Source: an uncultured Draconibacterium sp.
Lineage (GTDB): Bacteria > Bacteroidota > Bacteroidia > Bacteroidales > Prolixibacteraceae
Direction: 5' to 3'
Length of the DNA: 64,000 nt
NCBI RefSeq assembly: GCF_963676735.1
Contig: NZ_OY781464.1
Location: forward strand, 1,335,001-1,399,000
The notes beneath the pieces are model-generated. The model had not been told where the DNA came from. It saw nothing but the letters and a program-made list of their open reading frames with translations, and did no database searches. Below, piece by piece: positions 54,401 through 62,786 of the stretch (the stretch's first letter is position 1; each line of letters begins with the position of its first letter). The translations under genes and the position numbers were made by a program.

Positions 54401-54608
54401 TTCAATATGGCCCTTTACCGAAGAAAACCTGAGCAAGGCGAACTTTACATGGCAGTTGGAGGATGCTGATTATTATACCTTGAATATTGATTTAATTCAG
54501 GCCGGCGTTGGTGGGATCGATTCATGGAGTATAAAAGCACGCCCGCTGAATAAATACCGATTGTTAGAAAAGCATTATTCATACGGTTTTAGATTGACGG
54601 AAAGATAG
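51423..54608 (+). CDS. GH2 beta-galactosidase, LacZ type
   Basis: Large GH2 enzyme, 1061 residues from ATG 51423. The frame is open upstream to a GTG at 51345, but that extension (MIFWLAKFKKK...) hides the signal peptide that begins MKFMLFVALF and ends NNAQ. Five-domain LacZ layout: jelly roll (YSQDSRLPAEF), Ig, barrel (SHYPNDPYIYELCD), acid/base Glu482 (WSFGNESG), nucleophile Glu574 (CEYAHSMGN), Ig, and the C-terminal small-chain domain (NLWRVPTDNDDWG, GSGPHENYIDR). All key LacZ residues are present, so true beta-galactosidase activity is likely. No lipobox, so soluble periplasmic. A/T-richer than the genes before it. Confidence 0.92.
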   Translation: MKFMLFVALFLAIFSIKNNAQQFSSKYWQNQHIYEENKLPTRATSYSYSNPEHALKGDRNDSRIKLLNGDWYFKFVDKQEDKPTNFYEAGFDFTAWKTIEVPSCWEMKGYGTPIYTNSTYPFTCNPPYIDRDNPVGSYVKEFNFPENWNEHEIILHFGGVSSAMYVWINGEFVGYSQDSRLPAEFNITEFVKKGKNILSVQVFRWCDGSYLEDQDHWRMSGIHREVMLMAQPKVALNDFFVRTKLDSNYTNATLQVRPEIVIDETLNPKDYTLSAQLFDANNVSVLENALEVNVNNIVNEFYPQRDNVYFGLLEVEVKNITAWNAENPYLYTLVFNLKDKNGNSLEARSVQVGFRDVRFSDKQQLLVNGVPIKLIGVNRHDHSPTGGKTVTREEMEQDVFILKQNNFNTIRTSHYPNDPYIYELCDKYGLYVMDEANIESHGLRGELGNTPSWAASMMDRVIRMVERDKNHPSIISWSFGNESGCGPTFAGMAGYVKDFDPTRFIHYEGAQGDPNHPEYAKINSDKYKAAMAKYYSNPTDPVYVDVLSRMYPSLEELEGMATSPYIHRPILMCEYAHSMGNSLGNLKEYWDMIYSYDNLIGGYIWDMIDQGIERTAENGKKYYAYGGDFGDTPNDGNVSINGIFNSDKGFRPQTFECKYVNQPVVFRAFDIESGSLELENRFNFTNLSKFNFTWELFENGEPIDYGEFKTSEIAPGDRSRTTINFKKPKIKAEKDYWLQLKMYSSQATDWARAGYIIAQDQLTIVDSKTIWKEIKSTVPELKEDKQKLTLTGKKFTAIFDKKQGALTSLQYNDRKVIEKALLPNLWRVPTDNDDWGWKTDEKLNVWANSKSQLKLESIDAQKQDSTIVVKITRMIPEAARIEEKYTVYDNGTIDVHFDITVDESAPELIRVGMQTGINRSFENVQFYGSGPHENYIDRNCSSLKGVYSMKTDELTKSYVRPQECGNRTGIEWVKLTGENGQTIKITASDKIAFSIWPFTEENLSKANFTWQLEDADYYTLNIDLIQAGVGGIDSWSIKARPLNKYRLLEKHYSYGFRLTER

Positions 54609-54676
54609 TTTTTTATTTATACTCATTAAGACTGTACCTTTACCTATTCAAAATGAATATATTATAATTGCTGAAT

Positions 54677-56863
54677 ATGAAACTAAAACTAAACGCAATT
54701 TTTTGGGTAACCATCCTTTTACTGCACTCATGTGAGAGCAAAAAATCAGTTTTTATTGATTTTGAGAAAACAATTCCTCAGGTTGAATTTGCGGTGGAAG
54801 ATATGGAAAAAACCTTGTTGGAAAAAGACTATGAGCTAAAAGAGAATGCATCGTTTCGAATTTTGATTGCAATTGATACAGCTTTTAACCAACCTGAAGG
54901 ATTTCGGATAACAAAACCAAATAACAAAACTTTACAACTGTTATCGGGTGATGCCAATGGTTTAATGTATGCTTGTTTTGAGTTAAATGAGCTGATTCGT
55001 ACCGGTGAAATTCTGGAAAACATCAATCATATTGAAGAAAAACCATACATCCCAAAACGCGGTATAAAATTCAACATTCCACTCGACATACGAACCTCAG
55101 CCTTTGATGATTCGGGTGATGCCGCCCAAAACAACATCGCCGAAATGTGGAACTATGATTTTTGGGTAGCTTTTTTCGATAACATGGCACGTTACCGTTA
55201 CAATGCAATTTCATTTTGGAATGCACATCCTTTTTCTTCGATGGTAAAACTGGATGATTACCCCGATGTAGCTTTGCAGGATGTTTGCGGAACTACCATA
55301 AAACCTCAGGATGAACCATGGGCATGGAATGTTCCGGAAATGGCAAGTGCAAAACCTGTTGCCAATCTGAAAGTGCTGAAGAAAATGAGTATCGATGAAA
55401 AAATTGAGTTTTGGCAAAAGGTAATGAGGCATGCAAAAAACCGGGGAATTGATGTGTATTTTATTACCTGGAATATTTGTTTAAACGGTGCTGCAGTGCC
55501 CGGCCCAAACGCTGAAGTAGGTGATAAAAAGGGGAAATATGGCATCAGCAACGATTATCAAAATCAAACCAGTATCGATTATTTAAGAAAATCAGTAAAG
55601 CAATTTATTCTGAACTATCCCGATTTAACAGGTTTAGGAGTTACCGCAGGCGAAAATATGCGCAAGCCAATGACCGACGAGGATAAAGAAAAATGGTTGT
55701 GGGATACCTATGGCATGGGAATATTGGATGCAAAAGTCGTTCAGCCTGAACGCGAAATAAAGTTTATTCACCGCTTTTGGTGGACCGACATGGAGAAAAT
55801 TATGAAGTACTGGGGCGATTATCCCGACCAGTTTGATATGAGTTTTAAATATGCAAAAGCCCGTTTGTATTCGCATGAAAATCCTCCATTTGCCGACCCA
55901 TTATTGGATTGGATGGCGCCACAAAATCTAAAATCGTGGTGGAACCTGCGAAACGATGATATTTTTATCCACCGCTGGGGCGACCCGGCATACGTCAGCG
56001 GATTTATAAAAAACATGCCATACAAGGCTACTGCCGGTTACCACATGGGCTCCGACGGTTACGTTTGGGGACGCGAATTCATTAGCAAAAACCCGGAGTC
56101 GCCAAGAATGTTGGAAATTAACAAACACTGGTTCCGCTTTTTGTTGTGGGGCCGTTTGGGTTACAACCCGGATATTCCTTTGGAACGTTTTGAAAAAATT
56201 CTGGCAGCCAGATTTCCTGAAACGGATGCAAAACTACTGTTGAAAACCTGGCAACATTCCTCCAAAATTATTCCGCAAATTAATCGATTCCACTGGCGCG
56301 ACTGGGATTACATGTGGCAACCCGAGGCTTGTATGTCCGGAGGTAAGGATTTGGTAACGGTTGATGATTTTCGAACTAACCCGACCATGCAGGGAAGCGG
56401 AATTTTAAACCCTTTCGATTTTGTTAAGGCAAGTTTGGCAAAATCGGAAATCAAAAAAATCACACCGTTGGATGTGGCTGCTAAGCTTGAGCAGAGCGCA
56501 GCTACCGCATTAAAAGGTGCAAACGAACTGCTGAATTCAGAAACAACAAAGGAGTTGGAACAGACTTTGCTTGATATTCAGGCCATGGCACATTTGGGTA
56601 GGTATTATTCAAACAAAATAAAAGGAGCGATTGAACTCGAATTCTTCAAACAAAGTGGCAATGAAGAACATAAACAAAAAGCAGTGGAATATTTAAAGCA
56701 GGCAACTAATTGGTGGCAGGAGTACCGCGATGTGAATATTGACCGGTACGAGAAACAAAATTTTGCACGTTTACGGACTTTCGATTTCGATAAGAATCTC
56801 GAATTAACAAGAAATGATATTGAGCTGGCTGTAAAGGCGCTTAGCTATGCATCCGAAAAATAA
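54677..56863 (+). CDS. GH67-like putative glycosidase lipoprotein
   Basis: 728 residues from ATG 54677 (a TTG at 54668 also opens the frame), lipobox ending LLLHSC. Residues about 25-120 look like the alpha/beta N-terminal domain of GH67/GH20 enzymes (FRITKPNNKTLQLLSGDANGLMYACFELNEL). A TIM barrel follows (KRGIKFNIPLD, MARYRYNAISFWNAHPF, GIDVYFITWNI, GLGVTAGENMRK), then a helical C-terminus. Glu in TAGENM is a candidate catalytic residue. Uronic-acid removal (alpha-glucuronidase or galacturonidase type) would be the family-based guess; I cannot name the family firmly. It stands after the LacZ-type GH2 and before a GH43 remnant. Confidence 0.65.
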   Translation: MKLKLNAIFWVTILLLHSCESKKSVFIDFEKTIPQVEFAVEDMEKTLLEKDYELKENASFRILIAIDTAFNQPEGFRITKPNNKTLQLLSGDANGLMYACFELNELIRTGEILENINHIEEKPYIPKRGIKFNIPLDIRTSAFDDSGDAAQNNIAEMWNYDFWVAFFDNMARYRYNAISFWNAHPFSSMVKLDDYPDVALQDVCGTTIKPQDEPWAWNVPEMASAKPVANLKVLKKMSIDEKIEFWQKVMRHAKNRGIDVYFITWNICLNGAAVPGPNAEVGDKKGKYGISNDYQNQTSIDYLRKSVKQFILNYPDLTGLGVTAGENMRKPMTDEDKEKWLWDTYGMGILDAKVVQPEREIKFIHRFWWTDMEKIMKYWGDYPDQFDMSFKYAKARLYSHENPPFADPLLDWMAPQNLKSWWNLRNDDIFIHRWGDPAYVSGFIKNMPYKATAGYHMGSDGYVWGREFISKNPESPRMLEINKHWFRFLLWGRLGYNPDIPLERFEKILAARFPETDAKLLLKTWQHSSKIIPQINRFHWRDWDYMWQPEACMSGGKDLVTVDDFRTNPTMQGSGILNPFDFVKASLAKSEIKKITPLDVAAKLEQSAATALKGANELLNSETTKELEQTLLDIQAMAHLGRYYSNKIKGAIELEFFKQSGNEEHKQKAVEYLKQATNWWQEYRDVNIDRYEKQNFARLRTFDFDKNLELTRNDIELAVKALSYASEK

Positions 56864-56870
56864 CGAGATT

Positions 56871-57098
56871 ATGATATATCTGAAATACTTGGTGCTTGTG
56901 ATTTGTTTATTAACGGTTAACATTTCGGTATTTGCAAAGGAAGCTCCATCCACATTTAAAAATCCAATCGTTCCAGGATTTCATTCCGATTCCTCAATCC
57001 GTCGCGTTGGCGACACCTTTGTAGAAGGCGTTCTGCTCGACAAAAACAATGAAATAATTGCCGGGGCGTATTACGTGTATGTAACAAAACTTAAATGA
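56871..57098 (+). pseudogene. GH43 remnant
   Basis: An open frame of 75 codons with a signal peptide (YLVLVICLLTV to VFAK) followed by FKNPIVPGFHSDSSIRRVGDTF, the N-terminal blade of a GH43 enzyme (compare PGFHPDPSI-x-RVGD of beta-xylosidases). At about residue 47 it breaks off into an unrelated 25-residue tail that ends AYYVYVTKLK. The other propeller blades and two of the three catalytic acids are absent. Best read as a GH43 gene with a large in-frame internal deletion. The base position of the aspartate is also changed to Ser-Asp-Ser (HSDSS). Confidence 0.65.
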
Positions 57099-57139
57099 AC
57101 GATTCCATTTGCTCAATGCATTAAAAAAGCTGCAGAATC

Positions 57140-58027
57140 CTAACTCTTTTCATTGTTTCGAAACTGGCTGGGCGACATTCTGATGTGTTTTGAAAACAAA
57201 CGCGAAAAATAATATTGGTCGTCATAACCCAGTTCCTGGGCAATCTCCTTAATTCTTTTTTCTGAATTCACTAGATACCTGCAGGCCTTTTGTATTTTCA
57301 TTTGTAAGAAATAATCCATTGGCGAGCATTTTAGTTTTTTCATGAACACCTTATAAAGGTTTGCACTTGAACAGCCACAAATTTCACCGAGTTCGCTTAG
57401 GGTAATCCGCTTGTTGGTGTTGTTGTTCATAAACGATAAGGCCTTGCTAAAATAATCGCCGGCAGGTTTATCTCCTGTAAATCTGAAATTTTCAATTTGT
57501 CTGATTGAAGTTAAGTAATATTTTAAACAGGTGTTGGCATAAAGGACATTCTCGAAATTATTATACTGCTCGAGGTTTTGCAGCATCTGCTCGAAAATGA
57601 GCATCCGGTCTTCAATGCGCGAATTTATGGTTTCCTCAATTGGCAATAAAACTTCACACGGAGGTGTGTATAAGTCAGCATTCTTCCCGGTAAAATGGAT
57701 CCAGTAATTATCCCAGGGCTGGGTTTCCGATGAGCTGTAGCGGCACATTTTGTTGGGCGGAATAATAAAAACATTATTGCTTTTTACCAATGTCTCATTG
57801 CCTTCAACGCTAATTCTTCCCTGGCCCGATTTGCAATAGAACAGAATATACTGTTCGCTGCCCGTTGGCCGGTCACGGTATTGCCCTTTTGCGTTTGGGA
57901 AATGTCCAATGTGAGTAATATAAAGATCTCTAATTCGAGGATCTTGTAAAATCTGTTTTTCTACATGATCAGGAATATAAACCATACGTTGCCCGGTAAA
58001 GCCATCTTGTCTTTTTTGAATGTTCAT
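57140..58027 (-). CDS. AraC-family transcriptional regulator
   Basis: 295 residues, cytosolic. N-terminal cupin-like sensor domain (about 45-150: GSEQYILFYCKSGQGRISVEG, NVFIIPPNKMCRYSSSE, WIHFTG) and C-terminal double helix-turn-helix (about 195-293: ITLSELGEICGCSSANLYKVFMKK, IKEIAQELGYDDQYYFSRLFSKH). Such regulators bind a sugar through the cupin part and activate nearby genes. Divergent from the mutarotase-like gene at 58210 and the cassette behind it, which are its likely targets; an L-sugar inducer is inference. Confidence 0.92.
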   Translation of the reverse strand: MNIQKRQDGFTGQRMVYIPDHVEKQILQDPRIRDLYITHIGHFPNAKGQYRDRPTGSEQYILFYCKSGQGRISVEGNETLVKSNNVFIIPPNKMCRYSSSETQPWDNYWIHFTGKNADLYTPPCEVLLPIEETINSRIEDRMLIFEQMLQNLEQYNNFENVLYANTCLKYYLTSIRQIENFRFTGDKPAGDYFSKALSFMNNNTNKRITLSELGEICGCSSANLYKVFMKKLKCSPMDYFLQMKIQKACRYLVNSEKRIKEIAQELGYDDQYYFSRLFSKHIRMSPSQFRNNEKS

Positions 58028-58055
58028 AACGCAATGGAAGTAAAATATAATCCAT

Positions 58056-58063
58056 CAAATTTA
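58056..58063 (-). promoter_or_regulatory. Candidate -7 box of the AraC gene
   Basis: Read on the minus strand: TAAATTTG, exact TAnnTTTG match 28 bases before the start codon; a TTTG lies 16 bases further upstream, a little closer than usual. Confidence 0.45.
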
Positions 58064-58098
58064 CACAAAATACTATTTCCAAACGCATCAATGACAGG

Positions 58099-58106
58099 TA
58101 TTTTTG
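58099..58106 (+). promoter_or_regulatory. Candidate -7 box toward the mutarotase gene
   Basis: TATTTTTG, exact match to the consensus, on the plus strand 103 bases before ATG 58210. It would leave a long leader in which no clear structure is seen. Confidence 0.35.
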
Positions 58107-58209
58107 TATTCATTAAAAAGTAAACACTCTTTTTTTGCTTATGCTTAAAATGTTGGTTTAAAATTAGTTTTATAAAACTTGAGATGTGAGTTTACAAAAA
58201 CAGATTGCA

Positions 58210-58959
58210 ATGAAAAGATATTTATTTGCATTAATAATGCTCATTTTCTTTATTGGTTCTTGTTCAGACCAAAAGAATTCCAAGGATAAAATGAGGAGGT
58301 TTGTTTTTGTGTCATTGGATGCAAACAAATACATTGATATTTCTGAAGTAATAAAGGATAAGAAAGCCTATGATTTGCTTCTGGAAAATGGTTTTGTGAA
58401 TGTGGAGACCTACAACTCAGATTCAATTAATATAATTATTGTTGATGCAGAAGCAGATTTTGATTTGGATACATGTAAGAAGGTAATAAATAATCTATCA
58501 AAAGAATCTGCAGAATTTTTACCCTTTGCAAAAGTAATTGATGGCGAGTATGCACTTATCGATCGAATTTACAAGATGGAGCAGAAGCGGGTTTATACAG
58601 CTGCTCAAGGTCAGTTAATCCGAAGAACACCAAAAGAGTATGCCCGTTTTGTCTTGACATTAGAGATCATTAATGATCCCGAATTGGCAAACGAATATGT
58701 TGCTGTTCATGCACCAGGAAAAGCATGGCCTGAGATTACTCAGAATATGAAAACTGTTGGAATCAAAGATATGGAAATATACCTAACCGGATATAGAGCC
58801 TTTTTGATAATGGATACAAAACCTGATTTTGACTGGGATACAGACGGCGAAAAGTGGGGGACATTACCTCGCGAAAAGGAATGGCAGGCCTATGTGGCAA
58901 AGTTTCAGAAAACTAACCCGGAAAGTAAAGCAGCCGAGAAATGGAAATCAATGAAATAG
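58210..58959 (+). CDS. Lipoprotein with two L-rhamnose-mutarotase-like domains
   Basis: 249 residues from ATG 58210, chosen over an in-frame GTG at 58186 because it starts the lipoprotein signal (MKRYLFAL to IGSC). The C-terminal domain (about 145-245) is a RhaM/L-fucose-mutarotase-like ferredoxin fold: RFVLTLEI, then YVAVH with Tyr163 and His167, the spacing of the catalytic Tyr/His of RhaM (YxxxH), WPEI, MEIYLTG, and FLIMDTKPDFDWDT. The N-terminal half repeats the same pattern (RFVFVSLD, GFVNVETYN, IIIVDAEADFDLDT) but lacks the Tyr/His. It would interconvert anomers of an L-sugar outside the cytosol, before the aldo/keto reductase pathway. Confidence 0.75.
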   Translation: MKRYLFALIMLIFFIGSCSDQKNSKDKMRRFVFVSLDANKYIDISEVIKDKKAYDLLLENGFVNVETYNSDSINIIIVDAEADFDLDTCKKVINNLSKESAEFLPFAKVIDGEYALIDRIYKMEQKRVYTAAQGQLIRRTPKEYARFVLTLEIINDPELANEYVAVHAPGKAWPEITQNMKTVGIKDMEIYLTGYRAFLIMDTKPDFDWDTDGEKWGTLPREKEWQAYVAKFQKTNPESKAAEKWKSMK

Positions 58960-59064
58960 TTGTTATTGTCAAAAAGTATAATACAGTAAAACCAAGGGGA
59001 TATTAACGATTAATTACACTGCTTTTAATAATGTAAGTATTGTGTTATCTGTAATCAAACTATC

Positions 59065-60141
59065 ATGCAAAAAATAAAAAGTTATAAGGTTTATTCCACT
59101 AAAGCAAAACTCGAAAAGCCTATCTCTGATGCGACACACACTATTACCGAAATTTCGTTTTTGGTAGTCCGAATACAAACCGAACAAGGAGTTACCGGAG
59201 AGGCCTATTTGTTAAGTTTTCAATATAGTCCAAATGCCATTATTGGTGCAATTAAAGACCATGGCGACCAATACATTGGCGCGTATGTTAACGAAACAGG
59301 ACGTATGTTTACTGAAGTTGATTGCGATAATGAGTACTTTGGAAAAGAGGGGATTAACCGCTGGGCACAGGCTATTTTTAATATGGCCATGTGGGATGCG
59401 CATTGTAAAATTCTGGGTGCTCCTATTTGGAAAGTACTGGGAACTTATAAAACAGAAATCCCGATTTATGGTAGTGGCGGTTGGATATCGTATACCGTTG
59501 ATGAGCTGAAGGATGAGGTGACCAATTATGTGAAGCGCGGTTTTAAAGCGGTTAAAATTAAGGTGGGTAAACCCGATTGGAAAGAAGACCTGGAGCGTTT
59601 GAGTTTGGTGCGCGAATCGGTTGGCAAGAACGTTGAAATTATGATGGATGCCAACCAGGGAATGTCGTTACCCAATGCAATGAGCCTGTCGAGTGCAGCC
59701 CGTGAAATTGGAATTACCTGGTTTGAAGAGCCGATAAATCATACCAACTTCCGCGGATTTGAATCCTTAAAAAACAAAACCGGGATTTCGCTGGCAATGG
59801 GCGAACGCGAGTTCAGTTCACTGCCTTTGCGCGAACTTATTGAACGAAGTGCACTGGATATTTGGCAACCTGATATTGTGCGAATTGGAGGCGTTGAAGC
59901 CTGGAGAGAAAGTGCTGCTTTGGCTGGAGCTTATGATATTCCTGTTCTGCCGCATTATTATAAAGACTACGATATTCCACTGTTGTGTACCATCCCCAAT
60001 GGTGTTGGAGCAGAATCATTTGATTGGATTGATCCGCTAATTGATTACCCACTTGAAATTAAGAATGGTATGGCAAGGCCTCATAATCGTCCGGGCTGGG
60101 GATTTTCTTTTAAGGATGAATGTTTAACGGAAATTGTATAA
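59065..60141 (+). CDS. Enolase-superfamily sugar-acid dehydratase or cycloisomerase
   Basis: 358 residues, cytosolic, mandelate-racemase/muconate-lactonizing branch. Capping domain 1-125, barrel with KIK (Lys164, Lys166), metal ligands Asp195 (MMDANQG), Glu221 (WFEEP) and Glu247 (MGERE), and base His297 (LPHYYKD). These fit acid-sugar dehydratases of the mandelate racemase subgroup and also 3,6-anhydro-L-galactonate cycloisomerase, the enzyme that opens the anhydro ring in agar catabolism. Both reactions give 2-keto-3-deoxy-L-galactonate from agar/porphyran L-sugars. First gene of a tight cassette; the ADH start follows after 3 bases. L-fuconate is an alternative substrate. Confidence 0.8.
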   Translation: MQKIKSYKVYSTKAKLEKPISDATHTITEISFLVVRIQTEQGVTGEAYLLSFQYSPNAIIGAIKDHGDQYIGAYVNETGRMFTEVDCDNEYFGKEGINRWAQAIFNMAMWDAHCKILGAPIWKVLGTYKTEIPIYGSGGWISYTVDELKDEVTNYVKRGFKAVKIKVGKPDWKEDLERLSLVRESVGKNVEIMMDANQGMSLPNAMSLSSAAREIGITWFEEPINHTNFRGFESLKNKTGISLAMGEREFSSLPLRELIERSALDIWQPDIVRIGGVEAWRESAALAGAYDIPVLPHYYKDYDIPLLCTIPNGVGAESFDWIDPLIDYPLEIKNGMARPHNRPGWGFSFKDECLTEIV

Positions 60142-60144
60142 ACA

Positions 60145-61161
60145 ATGCAAGCATTTCAAATAACAGAAAAAGAAAAAACACGCTTCACCAAAATACCAAA
60201 ACCTACTGTTAAAGAAGGCGAAGTATTGGTGAGGATTAAAAAAGCTGGCTACTGCGGAAGCGATTTAAATTCTTTTCGGGGATTAAATCCACTGGTAAGC
60301 TATCCTGTAATTCCGGGGCACGAGTTAAGCGGAATTGTAGAGGAAATAGGAGCGAATGTCCCCAGCGAAATAAAACTTGGAGGGCAGGTTGCCATAATGC
60401 CTCAAACAGCTTGTGGGAAATGTGCCTCGTGCCGGAATAAACGCTTTAATGCCTGCCAGTTTAACGAAACCCTTGGAGTGCAGCGCGATGGGGGATTAAC
60501 TGAATACCTTGCCGTTCCCTGGGAAAAATTGATAGCCGATGATTCTTTAAGTTTAACCCAACTGGCTTTGATAGAACCGCTGGCGGTGGGTTTTCATGCA
60601 GCCAAACGTGGGCAGGTAAAAACGAAGCAAAACATTGTTGTAATCGGTTGCGGGGTAATTGGTTTGGGAGCAATTGCCGGGTCAAAAGCTTTTGGCGGAA
60701 AAGTTATTGCCATTGACATTGCCGATGATAAACTGGAAAAAGCCCGAATTGCTGGCGCAACTTACACTGTAAATTCTTCAATTGAAAATGTGCCCGAACG
60801 GATTAACGAATTTACAAAAGGATTTGGAGCCGATGTGGTTATTGAGGCAGTAGGTTTGCCGCTTACTTATAATCTGGCTATAGATATTGTTGGTTTTACG
60901 GGCTGCGTGGTGTACATAGGTTACAGCGCAAAACCTGTGAGCTTTCATACCAAATTGTTTGTTTTAAAGGAAATCGACATCCGTGGCTCGCGAGGTTCAG
61001 AGCCCGAAGATTTCAAAAATGTTATGAAAGCGGTGAAGGCCGGTGCCGTAAATCCCGAAGATATTGTCTCGCATACTTTTGATTTTAATGAAGCCGACAA
61101 AGCCATCGAATTATGGTCGGCCGACCCTTCAAAAGTTACCAAGGTTGTAATAAGCTTATAA
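60145..61161 (+). CDS. Zinc-dependent sugar-acid/alcohol dehydrogenase
   Basis: Medium-chain dehydrogenase, 338 residues, cytosolic. Catalytic zinc ligands Cys37 (GYCGSD), His59 and Glu60 (GHE); structural zinc Cys90, 93, 96, 104; Rossmann GCGVIGLG near 170. Resembles L-threonine/L-galactonate-5-dehydrogenase (LgoD-like) proteins. In the cassette it could oxidise C5 of L-galactonate, or of 2-keto-3-deoxy-L-galactonate to the 2,5-diketo acid; a step in L-fucose oxidation is also possible. NAD is the expected cofactor. Confidence 0.82.
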   Translation: MQAFQITEKEKTRFTKIPKPTVKEGEVLVRIKKAGYCGSDLNSFRGLNPLVSYPVIPGHELSGIVEEIGANVPSEIKLGGQVAIMPQTACGKCASCRNKRFNACQFNETLGVQRDGGLTEYLAVPWEKLIADDSLSLTQLALIEPLAVGFHAAKRGQVKTKQNIVVIGCGVIGLGAIAGSKAFGGKVIAIDIADDKLEKARIAGATYTVNSSIENVPERINEFTKGFGADVVIEAVGLPLTYNLAIDIVGFTGCVVYIGYSAKPVSFHTKLFVLKEIDIRGSRGSEPEDFKNVMKAVKAGAVNPEDIVSHTFDFNEADKAIELWSADPSKVTKVVISL

Positions 61162-61171
61162 CAAAATCAAA

Positions 61172-61942
61172 ATGAACAAAATAGAACAGTTATTCGGACT
61201 AAGCGGAAAAATCGTAATTGTAACCGGAGCTTCAAGTGGTTTAGGTTTGTCAATGGCCATTCTTTTGGCTCAATGTGGGGCAAAGGTTTATGGATTCAGC
61301 CGCCGGGGAGTGCCCGAAAAAGAGCTTGATGTTGAGCTTACAGGAGAAATTATCTTCGAGAAATTGGATGTGACCGACAATGAAGCACTTGCGCAGAAGT
61401 TTAAAGAAGTTGCCGATGCCAACAATGGAACTATCGATGTGTTGGTAAACAATGCTGGCGTAACCATAAAAAAACGTGCCGAAGATTTTACCGTTGATGA
61501 CTGGAAATACATTCACGACATCAATGTAACGGCACTGTTTCAATGTTGCCAAAAGGCTTATCCCTACCTGAAAATGTCAAAAGATATTGGTCGCATCATC
61601 AACATCTCATCTATGGCCTCCTTTCTGGGTTTCTCTGAAGTTGTTCCTTACAGCTCCAGTAAGTCAGCCGTACTAGGCATTACCAAAGGTTTGGCAGTAG
61701 AATGGGCACAAGACAATATCCTGGTTAACTCGGTTTCGCCCGGTTGGTTCCCTTCAGAAATGACGCAGGGAGTAATGGATGAAAACCGAAAAGCGAAGAT
61801 ACTGAAGCGAATGCCACTACATCGTTTTGGGAAACCTGAGGAGTTAGCAGCTATGATTGGCTTTCTTGCTTCTCCAGCAGCATCGTACATTACCGGTCAG
61901 GATTTTAGTGTAGATGGGGGAGCATTGGCCTATGGATTTTAA
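61172..61942 (+). CDS. SDR-family sugar-acid oxidoreductase
   Basis: Short-chain dehydrogenase/reductase, 256 residues. Cofactor motif TGASSGLG (about 18-25), NNAG, catalytic ISSMAS serine, Tyr160 and Lys164 (YSSSK), and ITGQDFSVDGG at the C-terminus. Similar in style to gluconate-5-dehydrogenase and 2-keto-3-deoxy-acid reductases. Together with the zinc dehydrogenase it could invert C5 by oxidation and re-reduction, turning 2-keto-3-deoxy-L-galactonate into 2-keto-3-deoxy-D-gluconate, a sequence known for agar-derived anhydro-L-galactose. In an L-fucose pathway it would be the 2-keto-3-deoxy-fuconate dehydrogenase. Confidence 0.82.
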   Translation: MNKIEQLFGLSGKIVIVTGASSGLGLSMAILLAQCGAKVYGFSRRGVPEKELDVELTGEIIFEKLDVTDNEALAQKFKEVADANNGTIDVLVNNAGVTIKKRAEDFTVDDWKYIHDINVTALFQCCQKAYPYLKMSKDIGRIINISSMASFLGFSEVVPYSSSKSAVLGITKGLAVEWAQDNILVNSVSPGWFPSEMTQGVMDENRKAKILKRMPLHRFGKPEELAAMIGFLASPAASYITGQDFSVDGGALAYGF

Positions 61943-61954
61943 AATAAAGTAAAA

Positions 61955-62785
61955 ATGAAAATTGACGCACATCAACATTTTTGGAAATACAATCCCGAAG
62001 AATATTCGTGGATTACAGATGAATTAATGGTCATAAAACGCGATTTTCTTCCTCAACATTTACAACCATTATTGAAGGCTAATGGCTATGATTCCTGCAT
62101 TGCTGTGCAGGCCCGACAATCGATTGAAGAAACCAATTGGCTTTTGAATTTAGCCAATGAAAATTCTTTTATAAAAGGAGTAGTTGGTTGGGTTGATTTA
62201 AGAAGCAATATTCTTGAGCAAACCTTGGAAGAATTAGCTGAAAACAAAAAGCTGGTGGGCGTTCGGCATGTAGTTCAGGATGAACCTGATAATGACTTTA
62301 TGCTTCGCCAAGATTTTAAGAATGGCATTGCTTTGTTAGAGAAATTTAGCTTAACATACGATATTCTGGTTTTTCCAAAACAATTATCGGCTGCAATTGA
62401 ACTGGCAAAAACATTTCCCAATCAGCCATTTGTTATCGACCATATTGCCAAGCCAGATATTAAATCTGGAAGAACTGAAGAGTGGAAAAAAAATATACGC
62501 CCATTTAAAGATTTAGACAATGTAAAATGCAAAATATCGGGTATGGTTACCGAGGCAGATTGGGCAAATTGGTCAAGCAGCGATTTTACTCCCTACCTGG
62601 ATGTAATAGTTGAGACTTTTAGTACAAAAAGGATAATGTATGGTAGCGACTGGCCGGTTTGTTTGTTAGCTGCTGATTATGCAAAAATGTCGAAAATCAC
62701 AAAAGAGTATTTTGCTGCTTTCAGTCAGACTGAACAAGATGATATTTACGGAAAGAATTGTGAACGGTTTTATTTAAACAGATAA
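61955..62785 (+). CDS. Sugar-lactone hydrolase (amidohydrolase, L-fuconolactonase type)
   Basis: 276 residues, cytosolic, amidohydrolase superfamily TIM barrel of the COG3618 group. Metal histidines His6 and His8 (DAHQHFW), FVIDHIAKP, SGMVTEA and Asp232 in YGSDWPV are the typical marks. Known members open L-fucono- or L-galactono-lactone and related lactones. It follows naturally from an aldo/keto reductase making such a lactone (next gene, 1-base gap). L-fucono- versus L-galactonolactone cannot be told from the sequence. Confidence 0.88.
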   Translation: MKIDAHQHFWKYNPEEYSWITDELMVIKRDFLPQHLQPLLKANGYDSCIAVQARQSIEETNWLLNLANENSFIKGVVGWVDLRSNILEQTLEELAENKKLVGVRHVVQDEPDNDFMLRQDFKNGIALLEKFSLTYDILVFPKQLSAAIELAKTFPNQPFVIDHIAKPDIKSGRTEEWKKNIRPFKDLDNVKCKISGMVTEADWANWSSSDFTPYLDVIVETFSTKRIMYGSDWPVCLLAADYAKMSKITKEYFAAFSQTEQDDIYGKNCERFYLNR

Positions 62786-62786
62786 A

